64,000 bases of DNA from Craterostigma plantagineum (Eukaryota; Streptophyta; Magnoliopsida; Lamiales; Linderniaceae): the NCBI GenBank assembly GCA_027422505.1, contig JAPQWV010001354.1:29864-93863 (forward strand), read 5' to 3'. The first letter of the stretch is position 1; each line of letters starts with the position of its first letter. Shown here in pieces: positions 11,905-23,549 of this stretch. The translations under genes and the position numbers were made by a program. The notes beneath the pieces are model-generated. The model did no database searches. It saw only the letters and a program-made list of their open reading frames with translations, and had not been told where the DNA came from.

Positions 11905-13836
11905 TCAGCGGCAGCTTCTCGGAAAGACAACGCCGGACGACGACACGCCGGCGTTTTCGCAGTAAGAAATCGTCGGCCTCTTCAAAGCGTCCACAAAAGT
12001 CAGCTTAACGTCCTCCAATTTAATCCCGAAGCACGGCTTCGCCGAGCTGCACTTGAACGTAATCGCCGACTGCGTCGACGAAGTCCCCTTAATGTTCCTA
12101 TACGTCACTCCGCTCACCCTCACGCCGGAAGTCTCGTGAGGACAGCTGTTGTCGGGACAGTACTTCTGGTCGATGATGATGGGATTCGCGACGTTCCTCA
12201 TCACGAGGTTCTTGAACACGAGATCCCTCGCGAAGCCGTTGCTCGGCTTGGCCCACGACTTTACACGAACGCCGTTCTGCGTCTTCGTGAAGACGCTGTT
12301 CGTCACCGTCACGTTCTGGACGCCGTCTTCGACGTAGTTATCGCCTAAACTCCCGATGCTGCAATCGATTTTGTTGGAAATGAAGTATATAAATTAAAAT
12401 ATGGTGCATTTCATTCAAAATCAATCTTCTGGGTGAATGATTATTCAGCATGGTACCATAGCTCCTGAGCTACCTTAGGACCAGTGCGGTCCATGGACCC
12501 CACCGATTTTGTTTTTCGTTATTTGAGTAGAAAAAATAATTATAACACCTAATATATATAATATTTGTAAAATTACCCTACTGAAATATTTTATTTTTGA
12601 TTTGAAACCCACTATATGTTTTGAGTATTATAATTTGGACCCCACTAAACTGGCATCCTAGCTTCGCCACTGGCTCAAGGTCTACGAATTCTTAAGGCCA
12701 CCCGTCAAAAAAAGATTAATTCAAATATATGTTGGGTGTCAAACACAATTCCAACATCGAATAATTAGAATAACGTTGAGCTTCTTATAAGCTTGTGGAT
12801 TAACTCCATCTATTGCCAATTGGTATTAGATAGTAACATGACAAGCTTATATGGGCTTGAGCTAGAATTGAGCACGGAAATTCCCTACCGACTAGATAAG
12901 TAAGAAATAAGTCTAAACGTTACGAAGCATGTTGGAAATAATATATATAATTAAATACAACATGCTCCCTCCAAACCGAAGGTTTTGTCACGTGAACGGT
13001 CGTTAAAAACGTACCTTATACCGTGTCCGGGCCCACACCCGATCCTCTCCATCCAAAGGTTCATCGAACCGCGGCCCACGGATATGCAGTCGTCCCCCGT
13101 CCTAATCGTGCTCGACCTAACCGTCACTCCTCTCGAGCTTTCAATGTGTATCCCGTCGGTGTTAGGGCTTCTGCTCGGAGCCACGATCCTCACGTTCTGA
13201 ATCAATACGTTGCTGCTATAGCCAACCGCCACGTGGATCGTTTGGCTGTTGTACGACGTCAGCCCGCTCACCACCACCTTATTACACCACTGTATCGATA
13301 TCGACTACAAAACCCAAAAAAAAAATTTTTAAAAAAAAATCAAGAAAAAAAGGTACAAATATCATATCATTTCATTACTAAAAATATACCCTAGCTCCGA
13401 TGGGGCAGTTGCCGTAGGAACCCCTACGGCACGACCAAAACTTGGAACCCTTGGCGTCGATGGTCCCCCCGACGATCGACAGGCGATTGACTTTATAAAA
13501 GTAGATCCAAAATCCCGACTTTCCCGTGGATCGGAAGTCGTCGGGGGCGACGATGGTTCCTTGTATCTCGAACCGTATTCGGCTCCTGCACGGTCCATTG
13601 AAGGTGACGGGACCCACGACGAAGGTTCCGCGTGGGACCGAGACCGAGGCCGGGGAGATTGAGCCGCAGGCCGACGACCAAGCGCGGAGGAAAGCTGACG
13701 TGGAATCGGTCTTACCGTCGCCCCTCGCGCCGTAGGTTAGGACATTGTAGGCTAGTGAAGGTGTTATCAGTTGGGCTGTTGTTGTAATGATGATGAGTAG
13801 TATTAAGGTGAGAGTAGTGTAATGACTGCTTAACAT
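11905..13836 (-). CDS. Secreted polygalacturonase (GH28), pollen/exo-type-like
   Basis: Three exons join in phase: 13836-13390, 13304-13015 and 12358-11905, giving 396 residues, the usual family length. Residues 1-29 form a hydrophobic signal peptide. GH28 signatures appear in order: SPNTDG (about 195-200), TGDDC (218-222), GPGHGIS (240-246) and GVRVKSW, where the classic RIK motif has Val in place of Ile. The catalytic aspartates and histidine are therefore present. The enzyme would hydrolyse demethylated homogalacturonan in the cell wall. It resembles pollen-type exopolygalacturonases by its short N-terminus and the NVLTYGARGDGKTDST segment, but tissue use cannot be read from sequence. No frameshift is seen. 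It is followed upstream by an aldo-keto reductase gene on the same strand. Confidence 0.92.
12476..12678 (-). mobile_element. Possible hAT-type remnant inside the polygalacturonase intron 2
   Basis: Read on the minus strand, the segment begins CCAGTGGCGAAGCTAGGATG, like the terminal repeat of non-autonomous plant hAT elements. A GGTCCATGGACCCC palindrome lies near the other side (12489-12502). No clear eight-base target duplication was found. Confidence 0.3.
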
Positions 13837-14587
13837 TTTGCTTTGGAAGTGAATTTGCTTTGGAAATGCGACTTTCTGATTTATTTATAGGAGAAAGATA
13901 CTTGTGGTTTTATGGAATGAGTTGGCGATTAATGTGGAAAGGTATGTGGGGTTAGATCTATGGCTCACGTGGAGTACTTGGACATGTACGGTGCGGATGT
14001 AATATTTTATTATTAACTGGGTAAGATTAATTGGAGGCTTGGGGTTTAATTAATTGGTGATATCAGCATAGTGTAGAGAATATAAGTGCAGATCAATCAG
14101 CGTACAATTAGCCATGTGCAGAAATGCTAGAGCCATATGTTATTGATTTGTGAGGAAGATCGTAGATAATATAAATTTTATTAGTTATGTATTGGCGGCG
14201 GGAACAATGGCGAAATCCATGCCACGTACATCTACGTAGAGAGTTCATTATTATTATTATTGTTTTCAACTAACAAATTGAATAATAATCGAGGATAAAA
14301 ATAGACAGAGAAAGTTGATGGGCTGTGAGTATGGGCCAAAACGGATGAGGGCCGAAAGAATATGAGCGACCGCACAAAAGCTTCCAATTGGTGGAAGAAT
14401 TTCCCACGTAACTTCTTCGTTTTCTTGCTTTCTATTGATTCAATTCATGCGACGCAGTCGCAGACCAATAGGAAAGAAAAAAATGACAACTTATAAGAAA
14501 AATCTATATTTAGACTTTGCATATCGTTCACACATTGATTATAAGTTTATATAACACACACGCAACCATCACTTTCTGGATATATCC
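13837..14587. other. Polygalacturonase promoter side and aldo-keto reductase 3' flank
   Basis: Non-coding. A probable TATA (TATAAATAA on the minus strand) lies near 13880-13890, just before the polygalacturonase start. Nothing else is recognised. Confidence 0.45.
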
Positions 14588-15740
14588 TTAGAGCTCTGCG
14601 TCCATCTTCACGATAAGCTCATGATCTCCGGCCATCGGCGCCAGGCGCACGCCCTTGCGCTGAGGAAGTCGGCCGATTCTATCCAAATCTTCGCCGCTCA
14701 AACTCCACCCACCGTCGAATATCTGCAGATTCTCGGCCATCCTCGCCTTGTTGAAGCTCTTGGCTATGACGCTCACTCCTTGCTGGTAAGCCCACCTCAG
14801 CGCCACCTGGGCAGCAGTTTTCTTCTTGTCCTCGGCGATGGAGATTAAGACACCGTTGTCCAAGACTCTGTTGTCCCCCCACTTCGTGTTGTTGGCGCCG
14901 AGGGGAGAGTAGCCGCTGACGTGGATGCCCTTTTCGCCGCAGAACTCTATCAAACCCTTCTGCTGCCACATGGGGTTCACCTCCACCTTTTGCATCATCG
15001 GAAAAAATCATCGTCGTATGTTGTATGGTTCGAATATAAAGATGTATGTCTTGTGTGTGTGTTTGTGTGTGTTTGGGCTCACTTGGTTGAGAGACGGAGG
15101 AATCTTGGCAGTTGAGAGAAGTTCTTCGATGAGCCTGCGAGGGAAATTACTGACGCCGATGCCATTTGTGAGCCCCAAGCTCTTACATTCCTCCATGGCT
15201 GTCCAAACGCCTTGTACGTCTAAAGGCTTCACAACCTCCGCCGGCGCCGGCGGCTTCCATACCATCTCGGTGAACCTCAGCGGCCAATGTATCAGATACA
15301 TATCAACATACTCCAGCTGAAGGTTCCTGAATATTTTACGCAGACGACACGTAACTTTTTTAAGAGATAGGAGGGAGAGAGAGAGAGAGAGGGAGAGAGA
15401 GAGAGAGAGTAATAACTTACTGAAGGCTCATCTTACAAGCAGAGACGACCTGGGAAGGGTCGGCGAAGCTGCACCATAGCTTGGTGGTGATGAACAGTTC
15501 GTCCCTATTTTGGACGAGCCCTAGCTTCAGAGCTTCTGCTATGGCCTCGCCCAAGGGCTTCTCTGAGCCGTAAGCGAAGGCTGTGTCGAAGTGTCGATAG
15601 CCCACTTTTATGGCTTCGATTACTGCAGCTTTTATGGCTTGTGGGTCGCCGGGGGGAGGGTAAGGGCAAGTTCCCAGGCCTATTACGGGCATCTGCTTAT
15701 TGCATCCTCGTAGGGTTACTGATGGGATTATTACAGCCAT
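14588..15740 (-). CDS. NADPH-dependent aldo-keto reductase, AKR4 type
   Basis: Three exons join in phase: 15740-15421, 15326-15083 and 14986-14588, giving 320 residues, the standard length. The catalytic tetrad is visible: Asp52 and Tyr57 in HFDTAFAYGSE, Lys87 in FITTKLW and His120 in LIHWPL. GIGVSNF and the C-terminal VIAKSFNKARMAENLQIF cofactor loop are also present. The family of this type (codeinone reductase-like, methylecgonone reductase-like, chalcone reductase-like, deoxymugineic acid synthase-like) reduces carbonyls with NADPH in the cytosol. The exact substrate cannot be told. A (GA)n tract lies in intron 1. No lesion was seen. Confidence 0.92.
15371..15409. repeat. (GA)n microsatellite
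   Basis: An interrupted GA tract fills most of intron 1 of the aldo-keto reductase gene. Confidence 0.9.
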
Positions 15741-16015
15741 GTTATTGATGGAAAAGTAGGGTTTTCTATTGTGTGGTCAGTGTTTGGTTCTCGACACTAA
15801 ATATTACGCGAGTGAGAGGAGAAAGATGAAAGTGATTATTTCTCGTGTCCTTAAACAATGGAAAAATGCGATGTGAGTGAGGTTCGCAAAGGCCTTATTG
15901 GTCGCATATTTATAGCAGTGTAAGAGAACTTATTTGGCGGCAACTAATAACTAATTTTCTTTGGTTTAGTTGAAGCTCTAAAATAGTAAATTAACAAGAT
16001 ACATATTGGGTCGAG

Positions 16016-16200
16016 TAGGGGCGAGCATTGAACCCGTTGGACCGCCCCACCCAATCAACCCAACCCAACCCAGACCGCAACAAGTGTCGGGTTAACGGTT
16101 TGATGGGTTGGTTTGGGTTAAACGTAAAACCGCATAATTTGCAATCGGGTCTGGTTTTGTATTTTTAAAACCGCATAAAACCGCACTCAACCGCATTTAA
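16016..16200 (+). mobile_element. Possible hAT element end
   Basis: The sequence TAGGGGCGAGCATTG followed by repeated AACCCG, GGGTTGGTTTGGG and ACCGCA-type motifs resembles the terminal and subterminal region of plant hAT elements. The partner end was not found, so it may be a fragment. Confidence 0.35.
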
Positions 16201-16327
16201 AAATATACTAAAATTTTACTATATTTTATTCAATATTTCATTAATAATAGATATAACTCATAACAGTAGCGAGGCAAAAATATTAATTACTACACTACAA
16301 GAACATCGAGTCATCATAACACGTTGT

Positions 16328-16680
16328 GTAAAGCTAAGCTCTAAATGAGTTTAAAAAAATAGTATTATGTAGTGAACATTTTTTTATATGTTTATCCAAT
16401 GCAACTCTCCTCCTTTATTCGAAATTGGAATCAACACTATACACTTGAAGTTTACAGGAGCCTATTAAAATTTTGAAATAAATAATTTTCGTCTTCGAAA
16501 GAGGGATTCGATACAAGGACATGGCCTAATCATGATACATTGCCTAAAGCTAAGTTCTAAATGATGATTTTTTAAAAAGAAATTAAATATTATTTTGTAA
16601 AAAATTACGTGTCTATCCAATGCAACCCTCTTTCTTTATTCGGTGAGATCAAGAACTACAACACTTGATGTTTATAGAAG
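16328..16680. repeat. Diverged direct duplication of about 135 bp
   Basis: The block 16328-16460 recurs at 16543-16680. Shared anchors are AAAGCTAAG[C/T]TCTAAATGA, ATCCAATGCAAC, CTTTATTCG and ACACTTGA[A/T]GTTTA. The copies have clearly diverged, so the duplication is old. Confidence 0.6.
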
Positions 16681-18382
16681 GCAAGTTAATTTTTAAAATT
16701 TAAAAAATTTATTTCTTGTAAGGGAAAATTTTAAAGTAAAATGAGGCACCTGCTTTAGTTGCTTTACCAAAAGCCGACCGTAAACAAGGAATATGAGCTT
16801 CTAATCAAGCTTCTTATCGGACTTTATTATCTGTTACTATTATTTTTACTATGATAATAACATTTCTGTACATAAACTTTTATATTTGTAAATAGGCCTC
16901 CACCGAGGATATTCCAAATGTTTGACTGATGTTAGCATTTTCGTAGGAAGAAGTGTTAGAGAGTTTTTTAATGGACGACTCATGCATGGTCGGTCCATTG
17001 TATCGCATTTGATTCGAACATTTCTTCGTTAATAAAAGAATTGATGGGTATAAAAATGAAAAAGGCAAACTTTTGATGATGTACTAACAATAAATTATAA
17101 TATAATAGAATAAATAAGCATAGACTGGCTCTTGGAAAGAATGTCGAAGTACACGGTCATATTTGTCAAATCGTAGGTGCGTATCAGTGTGTTTTTCTAC
17201 GGCGACTAACTAAAGGGGATTAGTGACTTCTTGCCCGAATCTAGATGGTTAACAAAATAAGACCATTGACTCATTCTCCAAGTCTATATATACATTATAT
17301 AATATAAGCACGCCTAATAGAGTATTGACTATCTTTCCGGTATCTTTATCGTCACTATAGACTACATATCTTCAAATTCAAAAGATTTTTAGAATTTATA
17401 TGAAATTTTCAAAAAAATGCCTTTTTTTATTCTAATTTCTCTAACTATATGAACTTGGAAAACGACTGTGGTGGACTAAAAACAATGCCACAAAATTAAT
17501 AAGAGACATAAATAAGGGTTCATTAACCTTTGATACCTTTTTAAAAAAAAAATAACCTTGACACCGAGCCAAGAAAAATGCGATGACCCCACGTTGCTTT
17601 TATGAGCATTCTATGTAGATTTCTGGAAAAAAAAAACAAAAAAAAATAGGATTTTTAGTAATAAGCCTCAAGTGGAAAGACGGTAATAAAGTTTGCTTCT
17701 TGGTATAGCATTTTTTTCTAATACATAATTCCTCAAAAACTTTAAATTTTAAGCCAAGAAATTGGAATTTTCTAAACTTTTACAAGGCAATGTAAGAAGC
17801 CTTTGTCAAGAAATTGGCTACTTTGGTGCTCAATTAGGGTTGGGGGTCACCTTATATTTCAACCAACTTTTGCTTCAACGGGAAATTATATATGCTCCGG
17901 CCCATCCCTATTTTGCTTTAAATTCTTGATTATATTACAATGTTTCTTGACTGTTGTTTAGTACGATTCCTTCCACCTACTTTTTAATAACACATATGAT
18001 TCTCATCTGATTCAATTGTAATGTAATTGCCGCCATATCACAATTGATTTTTTACCTAGTAATTTTCATTAGGGGAACGGCCATTATGTCTGAAATCTGA
18101 ATAAGTTGTTAACTCATACATAGTCTTCCAACGTAACCCGGCCCGATAAAAGCCCGGCCCATATAGCAAGTGAGAAGATACATACAATCTTCCTTATTCT
18201 GCATCATTTGATTTCATCAGTTTTTACAACAGCTCCTTGTTGTAAAACTTAACAATCTCGTTACATTCATATCATCATCTTTAACATCATGGCTTACAAT
18301 ACATACAATGATTTTCTTCTTGTAATAAAAGCCCGATTTTTTTTTTTTCCGGGAAATGTTCAAAAAGCCCGAATTTTTAATC

Positions 18383-19164
18383 TTAACTATACGTTATGAC
18401 GGAACTACCTTCGTCGAAAGCCGACCTTTTCGAGCCCGTCGGGCTGGTCTTCATCGGCGCCCATATATCTGCCCCGTTGCTGCCCGCAACTCCTTCGGTC
18501 AACGAAATTGGTACGAGGCACAAGCCCTTGGCTTCAAGGCTAGGCTGCCCGTCGTCCTAAAAAAAAAACCCCGAAAAATGAGTCTTTTATTGCACCTTTC
18601 ATAAATGGGTGGATTTAAGACATACCTGTGGTTTTATGGATGCTGTACTGTAAAGGTAAGGTGCACTCAGAACCTGAAGAAGGGCAAAACCGTAACTTTA
18701 GCTTATACGATTATCGTATATTTCGGTAATGATCGTATGCATAGTCGAGGCGTACATACATACCTTAACCTGTTCGTGAAGGAAGCTTATGTACTCAATT
18801 GCCCCCAAAAGGACTGAAGCTGTATCTGTCTGTAAATAGGATATTGTAAGAGGCCTTTAGCAACTGAATTTTCTTCGAATATCTGCCATCTTTTTTAGTC
18901 ATCTGTTCTATGATGTTGTATACGTACCTTTCCGTAAGGAGAAACGAGCTGTTGAAGAGCAGTGATTCCTTCTCCAAACTTCTCTTTCTTCTCCTGTTAG
19001 ATGCAAGAAACAAATTCTAATTCGTCGAAAAAAGCTCTTCAGAAAAAATGTAATAACAAAACCTTGGAAGAGAGGGGCGTATCGTTATTCTTCGTTCTTT
19101 TGGGGATCAAATCCATGTAACCGCTTTGCCCGAGAGGCAATGGGCTTCTCTTCTGTTGCATCAT
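18383..19164 (-). CDS. BHLH153: Atypical bHLH protein, bHLH153-like
   Basis: Five short exons join in phase on the minus strand: 19164-19063, 18994-18929, 18829-18764, 18673-18626 and 18556-18383, giving 151 residues. The start [13 protein letters not shown] fits bHLH153. The helix-loop-helix reads [20 protein letters not shown], then [20 protein letters not shown] and VKVLSAPYL. The conserved tail [10 protein letters not shown]...NGADIWAP is present. The residues before helix 1 lack the His-Glu-Arg set used for E-box contact, as known for this atypical clade, so it probably dimerises and modulates other bHLH proteins (inference). Gly-Glu-Gly in helix 1 and Leu-Gly in the second helix differ from the more usual Gly-Glu-Arg and Gln/His-Glu. 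No exon is longer than 180 nt, so simple ORF scans miss it. Confidence 0.88.
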
Positions 19165-21549
19165 CTTCAAGTTTCAATCCTATTTTTCTGTCCTCTGTAT
19201 ATGCTTAGGCTGAAGCAAAAGAATCATATCAGAAGAAGAAACTGACAACCTTAATAGGATTTTAGGATTGCACCTTCCCAAGCAAAGATAAAATGCCAAC
19301 CAAAAAGGATTAAAAATGCTGAATATTGCCAGGAATATCAGAGGTCGAATACTTTAATGAAGGATTGCATAGGCATGGTGGTTAGCTAGGGTTGACACAC
19401 AATCAATTATTTGAAAGGGCAACATATATATACATATATATTTAATTGGGGACAATGAATCCTTCATTAGGGACTTGTATCTCAGCCCCAGACAAAAGCA
19501 CACAAGATTACAATAAAACAATAATCATATAGGCTCATAAACAGACAAGAATTAGGAAGAAAATTAGTGTGTTATTAGCCGTCATCTGTGTCCTTGAATA
19601 GACAATAGAAGGCATATTATATTCTGATATATATGTTGTCCTAATCCATATTTCTTAGTTTAAGGCATCTGCATCAAGATAAGAATTAAAAAAACACATT
19701 CTTTGCAGAAATCAATATTAAAATCTCTTACCAGAAATTTGATACTCTTGGTTGGGTAACAGCAGCATGAAAACTTCAATCAAAATCAGGTAAATAAGAT
19801 AAAGAGGAGCTGAAGAACACAATTGCACCGAGAAAATTATAAATTCCTTACAAAAAAAAATTATAATACTAAATAAGACCACATGTAATGGCGTAATCTA
19901 TGAGTTAAGGACATGAAAGAAAGCATAGCCATGCAATGCAAGCAATGATTATCTTACTTAGCAGAATTGGAAAATCTTCATATCCAAGCAATAATAACTG
20001 CTTAGAAAGGAACTAAACATCCTTGTCAGGAGAAAGCATTGCTAAATAGTTTATTTGTAGCAGCAGAGTCTCAGCATTTCACCAACAAAAACAATCAGTA
20101 AAAAAGGAAAAGAAAAGCTAATAATAAAAAATAAAAGGCAAAATATGAAAATTGAAAAACACACTCACCGTCAACACGGAACCTTCAGTCAAAGATCATC
20201 CACAGTGAAATCCTAAACTACGCTTCTGATCCTCAAAACCCAAGAAAAAAACGCTGTAAAAATCTCAACTTTAGCCGCAGATTTCACAATCCCCAAATAA
20301 AAAAATGACCATCTCCCTTTTTAATTGATTTACGGTGTAGAGGGTTCTGATTTTATGGGTGAAGATGTCAGATAAGGAAGGAAGAAGACGAGGGTCAATC
20401 TTTGACTTTCTCCACCGTATATATGCATGCCCTTTTACTCACACGTAGAAACACACACATATAAAGACAAACCGTATCAAAATTCCGTGTCTTCACGTTA
20501 CTGGCTAAGAGCGTTGAACCCAGAAAACGAGCTTCAGAGCTGCGTACGTACAAAAATGATGGCAGAAGGAGAGGAAGAGAACGTAAGTTTTTATTACAAT
20601 TGAGTTATATTTAGGAGGCAAAACAAGGAAATGCTGAGCTGAGCTGAGACATATGTCATATATGTATATTGACAGCTAATATACAGCAATGAGGTTTGGA
20701 AAAAAGAGGGGTTATTATTTTATGAGAAACTCTTTTCGCTGTCTCACTTTTTACTTTTGACTATCTGTGAAAAAGACGACTCCTTTGCTTTCTTTGCTTC
20801 TGTGATGTGGATAAAAACTATTAATATATAAAATAGGTAGTTTTTTGTTTGATTAATGTGTTAATCCTCGTATTTATAGTCGAATAATATGTGGATTTTG
20901 TATTGTACTATTGCAGTAATAACCTAAATCACTGTCTTAACTAGTCCACGTGGCACGGTTGTAGAGGGGATTCTTTGCGGGCCCGATTAGGTACTAACGG
21001 GCCGTGTGCAAAAGTCCATCTGATATGGAAGTAGTTGAGCTTTGGGCCCGCAGTTAGCCCTTAGTTTTTTGTTCCTTTGTCTGAATTTCTCTAACTAATG
21101 TGATTTGTTTTTGTAAAATAAAATTTATATTTTGTCCAATACCTATTTATATATAGAGATCAACGCTGATGATGTGAGAAAGCAACTTTCGATACGCAAA
21201 AAAGTCCATCGCAATTCCAGCGTAAATCATGGCAAAAAACATGGGACTATGTGATGACAAAGACAATATTAATCTTTGTATTTTTAGTAAAAAAAACTAC
21301 GTAGGAGTAGGACATTTCGCTAACGTCAACCCATTGCATTCACGACTAAGCTACGTACGTACTCAAACATAAATTGTTTTGAAATTCTTAGCCCTTGCAT
21401 GTGGTCAGTTAGAAACAAAAATAAAAGTAAAAAATAATAATAACATTCATAAGTCAGTAGTTCACTCGTCCATTATGTAATTAACCAATAACAGAAATTT
21501 ATATAATTCTTCCCAACAATCGGGCCAACATAAATATATATGGGCCTTC
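19165..21549. other. bHLH leader/promoter and intergenic region
   Basis: The region up to about 20400 is likely to be the leader of the bHLH gene with one or more introns. An isolated ATGATGGCAGAAGGAGAG...AAC/GTAAGT segment (plus strand, about 20554-20581) looks like a first exon, but no second exon was found. The remainder is AT-rich. Confidence 0.4.
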
Positions 21550-23299
21550 TTATTGGGCCCGTATTTCCTCGTGTTCTTCGCTGCCCGCCTCGCTCGACTC
21601 TACGCTCGAATTCTCGAGCTCGAGCGTTGCATTGAATCCGAAATTATTTCCCGGGACGAACGAAGACTTGAGTTCTTCGGAGGTTTGAGTCGTGCTGATC
21701 TTATTATCCTTAACAGTGAGATTTTCCTGGAGATCATTCATTATCATTACACATACAAAAGAAAAAAAGAGTAAAACAGAAATCCTCATGCGACGAAAAA
21801 GACTTGCCTTCTTCACATAATCGCCGAGCGTTGAGCTCACGATTTCTTGAATCACAAAGTTGGTCACTCGATCTTCGCCGAGGATCTGCAACATGAAGTC
21901 CCGAGGCACCTAAGGGCAACACCAAAATTATCAGACAAGTCTTAGTCAAAAATCGAGGTTGGAAATAGAATAGTGGAGGAACTCTCTTATTACCTTAGAT
22001 GTCTTCCCTTCAAGATTAGGCAAGGCACATGAAAATCATTGGTGAGACAGAAATTTAATGTAAATATAAAAGATTAATAATGAGAATATAACGAGAAAGT
22101 TACCTCCTTTTTCCCTGCGAAAACCAGGGACTGGCGGTGCCGAGCGGGCTAAGTTTCTCAGAATTTTCTCAAAGACTATATTCGTTTCTTTCCCCGATAC
22201 ATCTACTCTTACCTGATTCAGAAATCTTAAAGGTCACATTTTTAAACTATTCTTTCTTGATATCAATCTAATGACTTGTATACACAACACAAACTATGAG
22301 GAATTCGAAAAACTGAACGACGGCGAGAGGGAAATAGAATTCTCACTTGCATCTTGGAATCGTCTTTGGACTCTACAACTATATCGACCTCCTTAATGCT
22401 TACTACATTGTCCTTTGGATCACTTATAGTCGCCTCTAAGCCTGCAACTTTTTACGACTAATTTGTTCTTGAATGAAAGAAGAGAATGAGAGTCTTCTTA
22501 TTTCAATTATTTCGTTGCTATTATTACCTGAACCGACGGCGGATATTGGCTTGAGAAAAACTCTCTTGCCTGAATTGTAGCTGCAGCACATTACCGAGCT
22601 CAGAAAAAATTGATGGGGAACCGTTTAGAATCGAAAAAAAAAAGAAGAAAGAAAAACTACCTTGTGTATGCATCATTTCTCTTGAGGAAACAATTAACAC
22701 AGAAGACTCCATTGTAGCCTTTTGCATCGTTTGCCCGACTAACAGCTCCGAAATGCTGCCGTTTCTCGGAAGAAGAAAATGAACCCAAAAACTTCATATT
22801 ACCATGCCATAAAGATTGTATGAATAATCCCATAAACATTTATCTAAACAGACAACACAAGAAGCCATACCGAAAGCAAATCAAGAAGCATATCTTCGAC
22901 ACGATAAGATGGAAAACAACAATCTCACTGCTCTAAGACCCCCAATTTTTTTTAGCTCCTATACAAAGAATACGAAAGGAATGGCCTTTCTTGACTTGTG
23001 TTATTATCGCAGTCAATCAAACTAAGAACACTAAAGGATGAACCCACTATTAATACTTAAAAAGAGACCTTCACCGTCAATTTCTATCTTATTCGTGAAA
23101 CAGGTAATGCAGTTTATCACAGCTCATGTAGCCGACGCCATTGAAGGGTTAAGAAATTAGCATGAACATAACATTTTCTATAAGGGTTTTATTCCTTCCC
23201 TGATTAAGAAGGAGATGGATGCATACAAGTGGTTGAGTTAATGTAGGTAGTTCTTACAGCTCGATGAAGCAGTGATGACGTCAGCGTCCCTGTTGCCAT
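21550..23299 (-). CDS. Trigger-factor-like protein, ribosome-binding domain only, probably plastid
   Basis: Eight exons join in phase: 23299-23258, 22791-22661, 22580-22528, 22441-22347, 22212-22104, 22007-21994, 21909-21808 and 21726-21550, giving 240 residues. The first about 60 residues are Ser/Thr/Arg-rich, like a transit peptide. The domain starts near GLEATISDPKDNVVSIKEVD and contains PPVPGFRREKGGKTSKVP, the trigger-factor ribosome-docking signature (GFRxGxxP type). PPIase and C-terminal chaperone domains are absent. Exon 6 is a 14-nt microexon. The intron after YVKK has a GC donor (AAG/GCAAGT). The acceptor of exon 2 (ATGAAG/TTT) is the least certain boundary. It is transcribed away from SRP14 across a 250-bp gap. 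Likely role: nascent-chain binding on the plastid ribosome (inference). Confidence 0.82.
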
Positions 23300-23549
23300 G
23301 GTGAAGGAAGTTAACGAAGGTGTGGCCGCTGGGACGAAGCAATATCTTGTTTGGATTCTGGAATTAAAAATAAATAAAAATTGATTAATTAAAATACGAA
23401 TAAAATGGAGTAAGAGCATTTAGCTCAGCCCAATCATCTTGAAAGGCCCACCTATAAAGAACACTGCATTAATCTTGGTTCCACAAAATGCATAGACCTC
23501 AAAGCTTAATCAACTCGAAATTTTTGTTCCCAGATCGATCAACGCGGAC
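23300..23549. promoter_or_regulatory. Divergent promoter between the trigger-factor-like gene and SRP14, with site II motifs
   Basis: Only 250 bp separate the two start codons. Two site II elements (TGGGCY, seen here as AGCCCA at 23427-23432 and GGCCCA at 23445-23450) lie in the middle. Such elements are known in promoters of plant translation and organelle genes. Shared regulation is inferred. Confidence 0.55.

Larger units (their letters stand above)
15741..18382. other. AT-rich intergenic DNA with repeat remnants
   Basis: This is the promoter side of the aldo-keto reductase and the 3' flank of the bHLH gene. Apart from the two repeat features listed separately, no coding region is recognised. 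GCCCGGCCC-like motifs occur near 18130-18165. Confidence 0.5.

Noticed and set aside
20554..20581. First-exon-like ATGATGGCAGAAGGAGAG ending in GTAAGT on the plus strand
   Set aside because: No second exon in any frame was found in the next kilobase; too short to support a gene.
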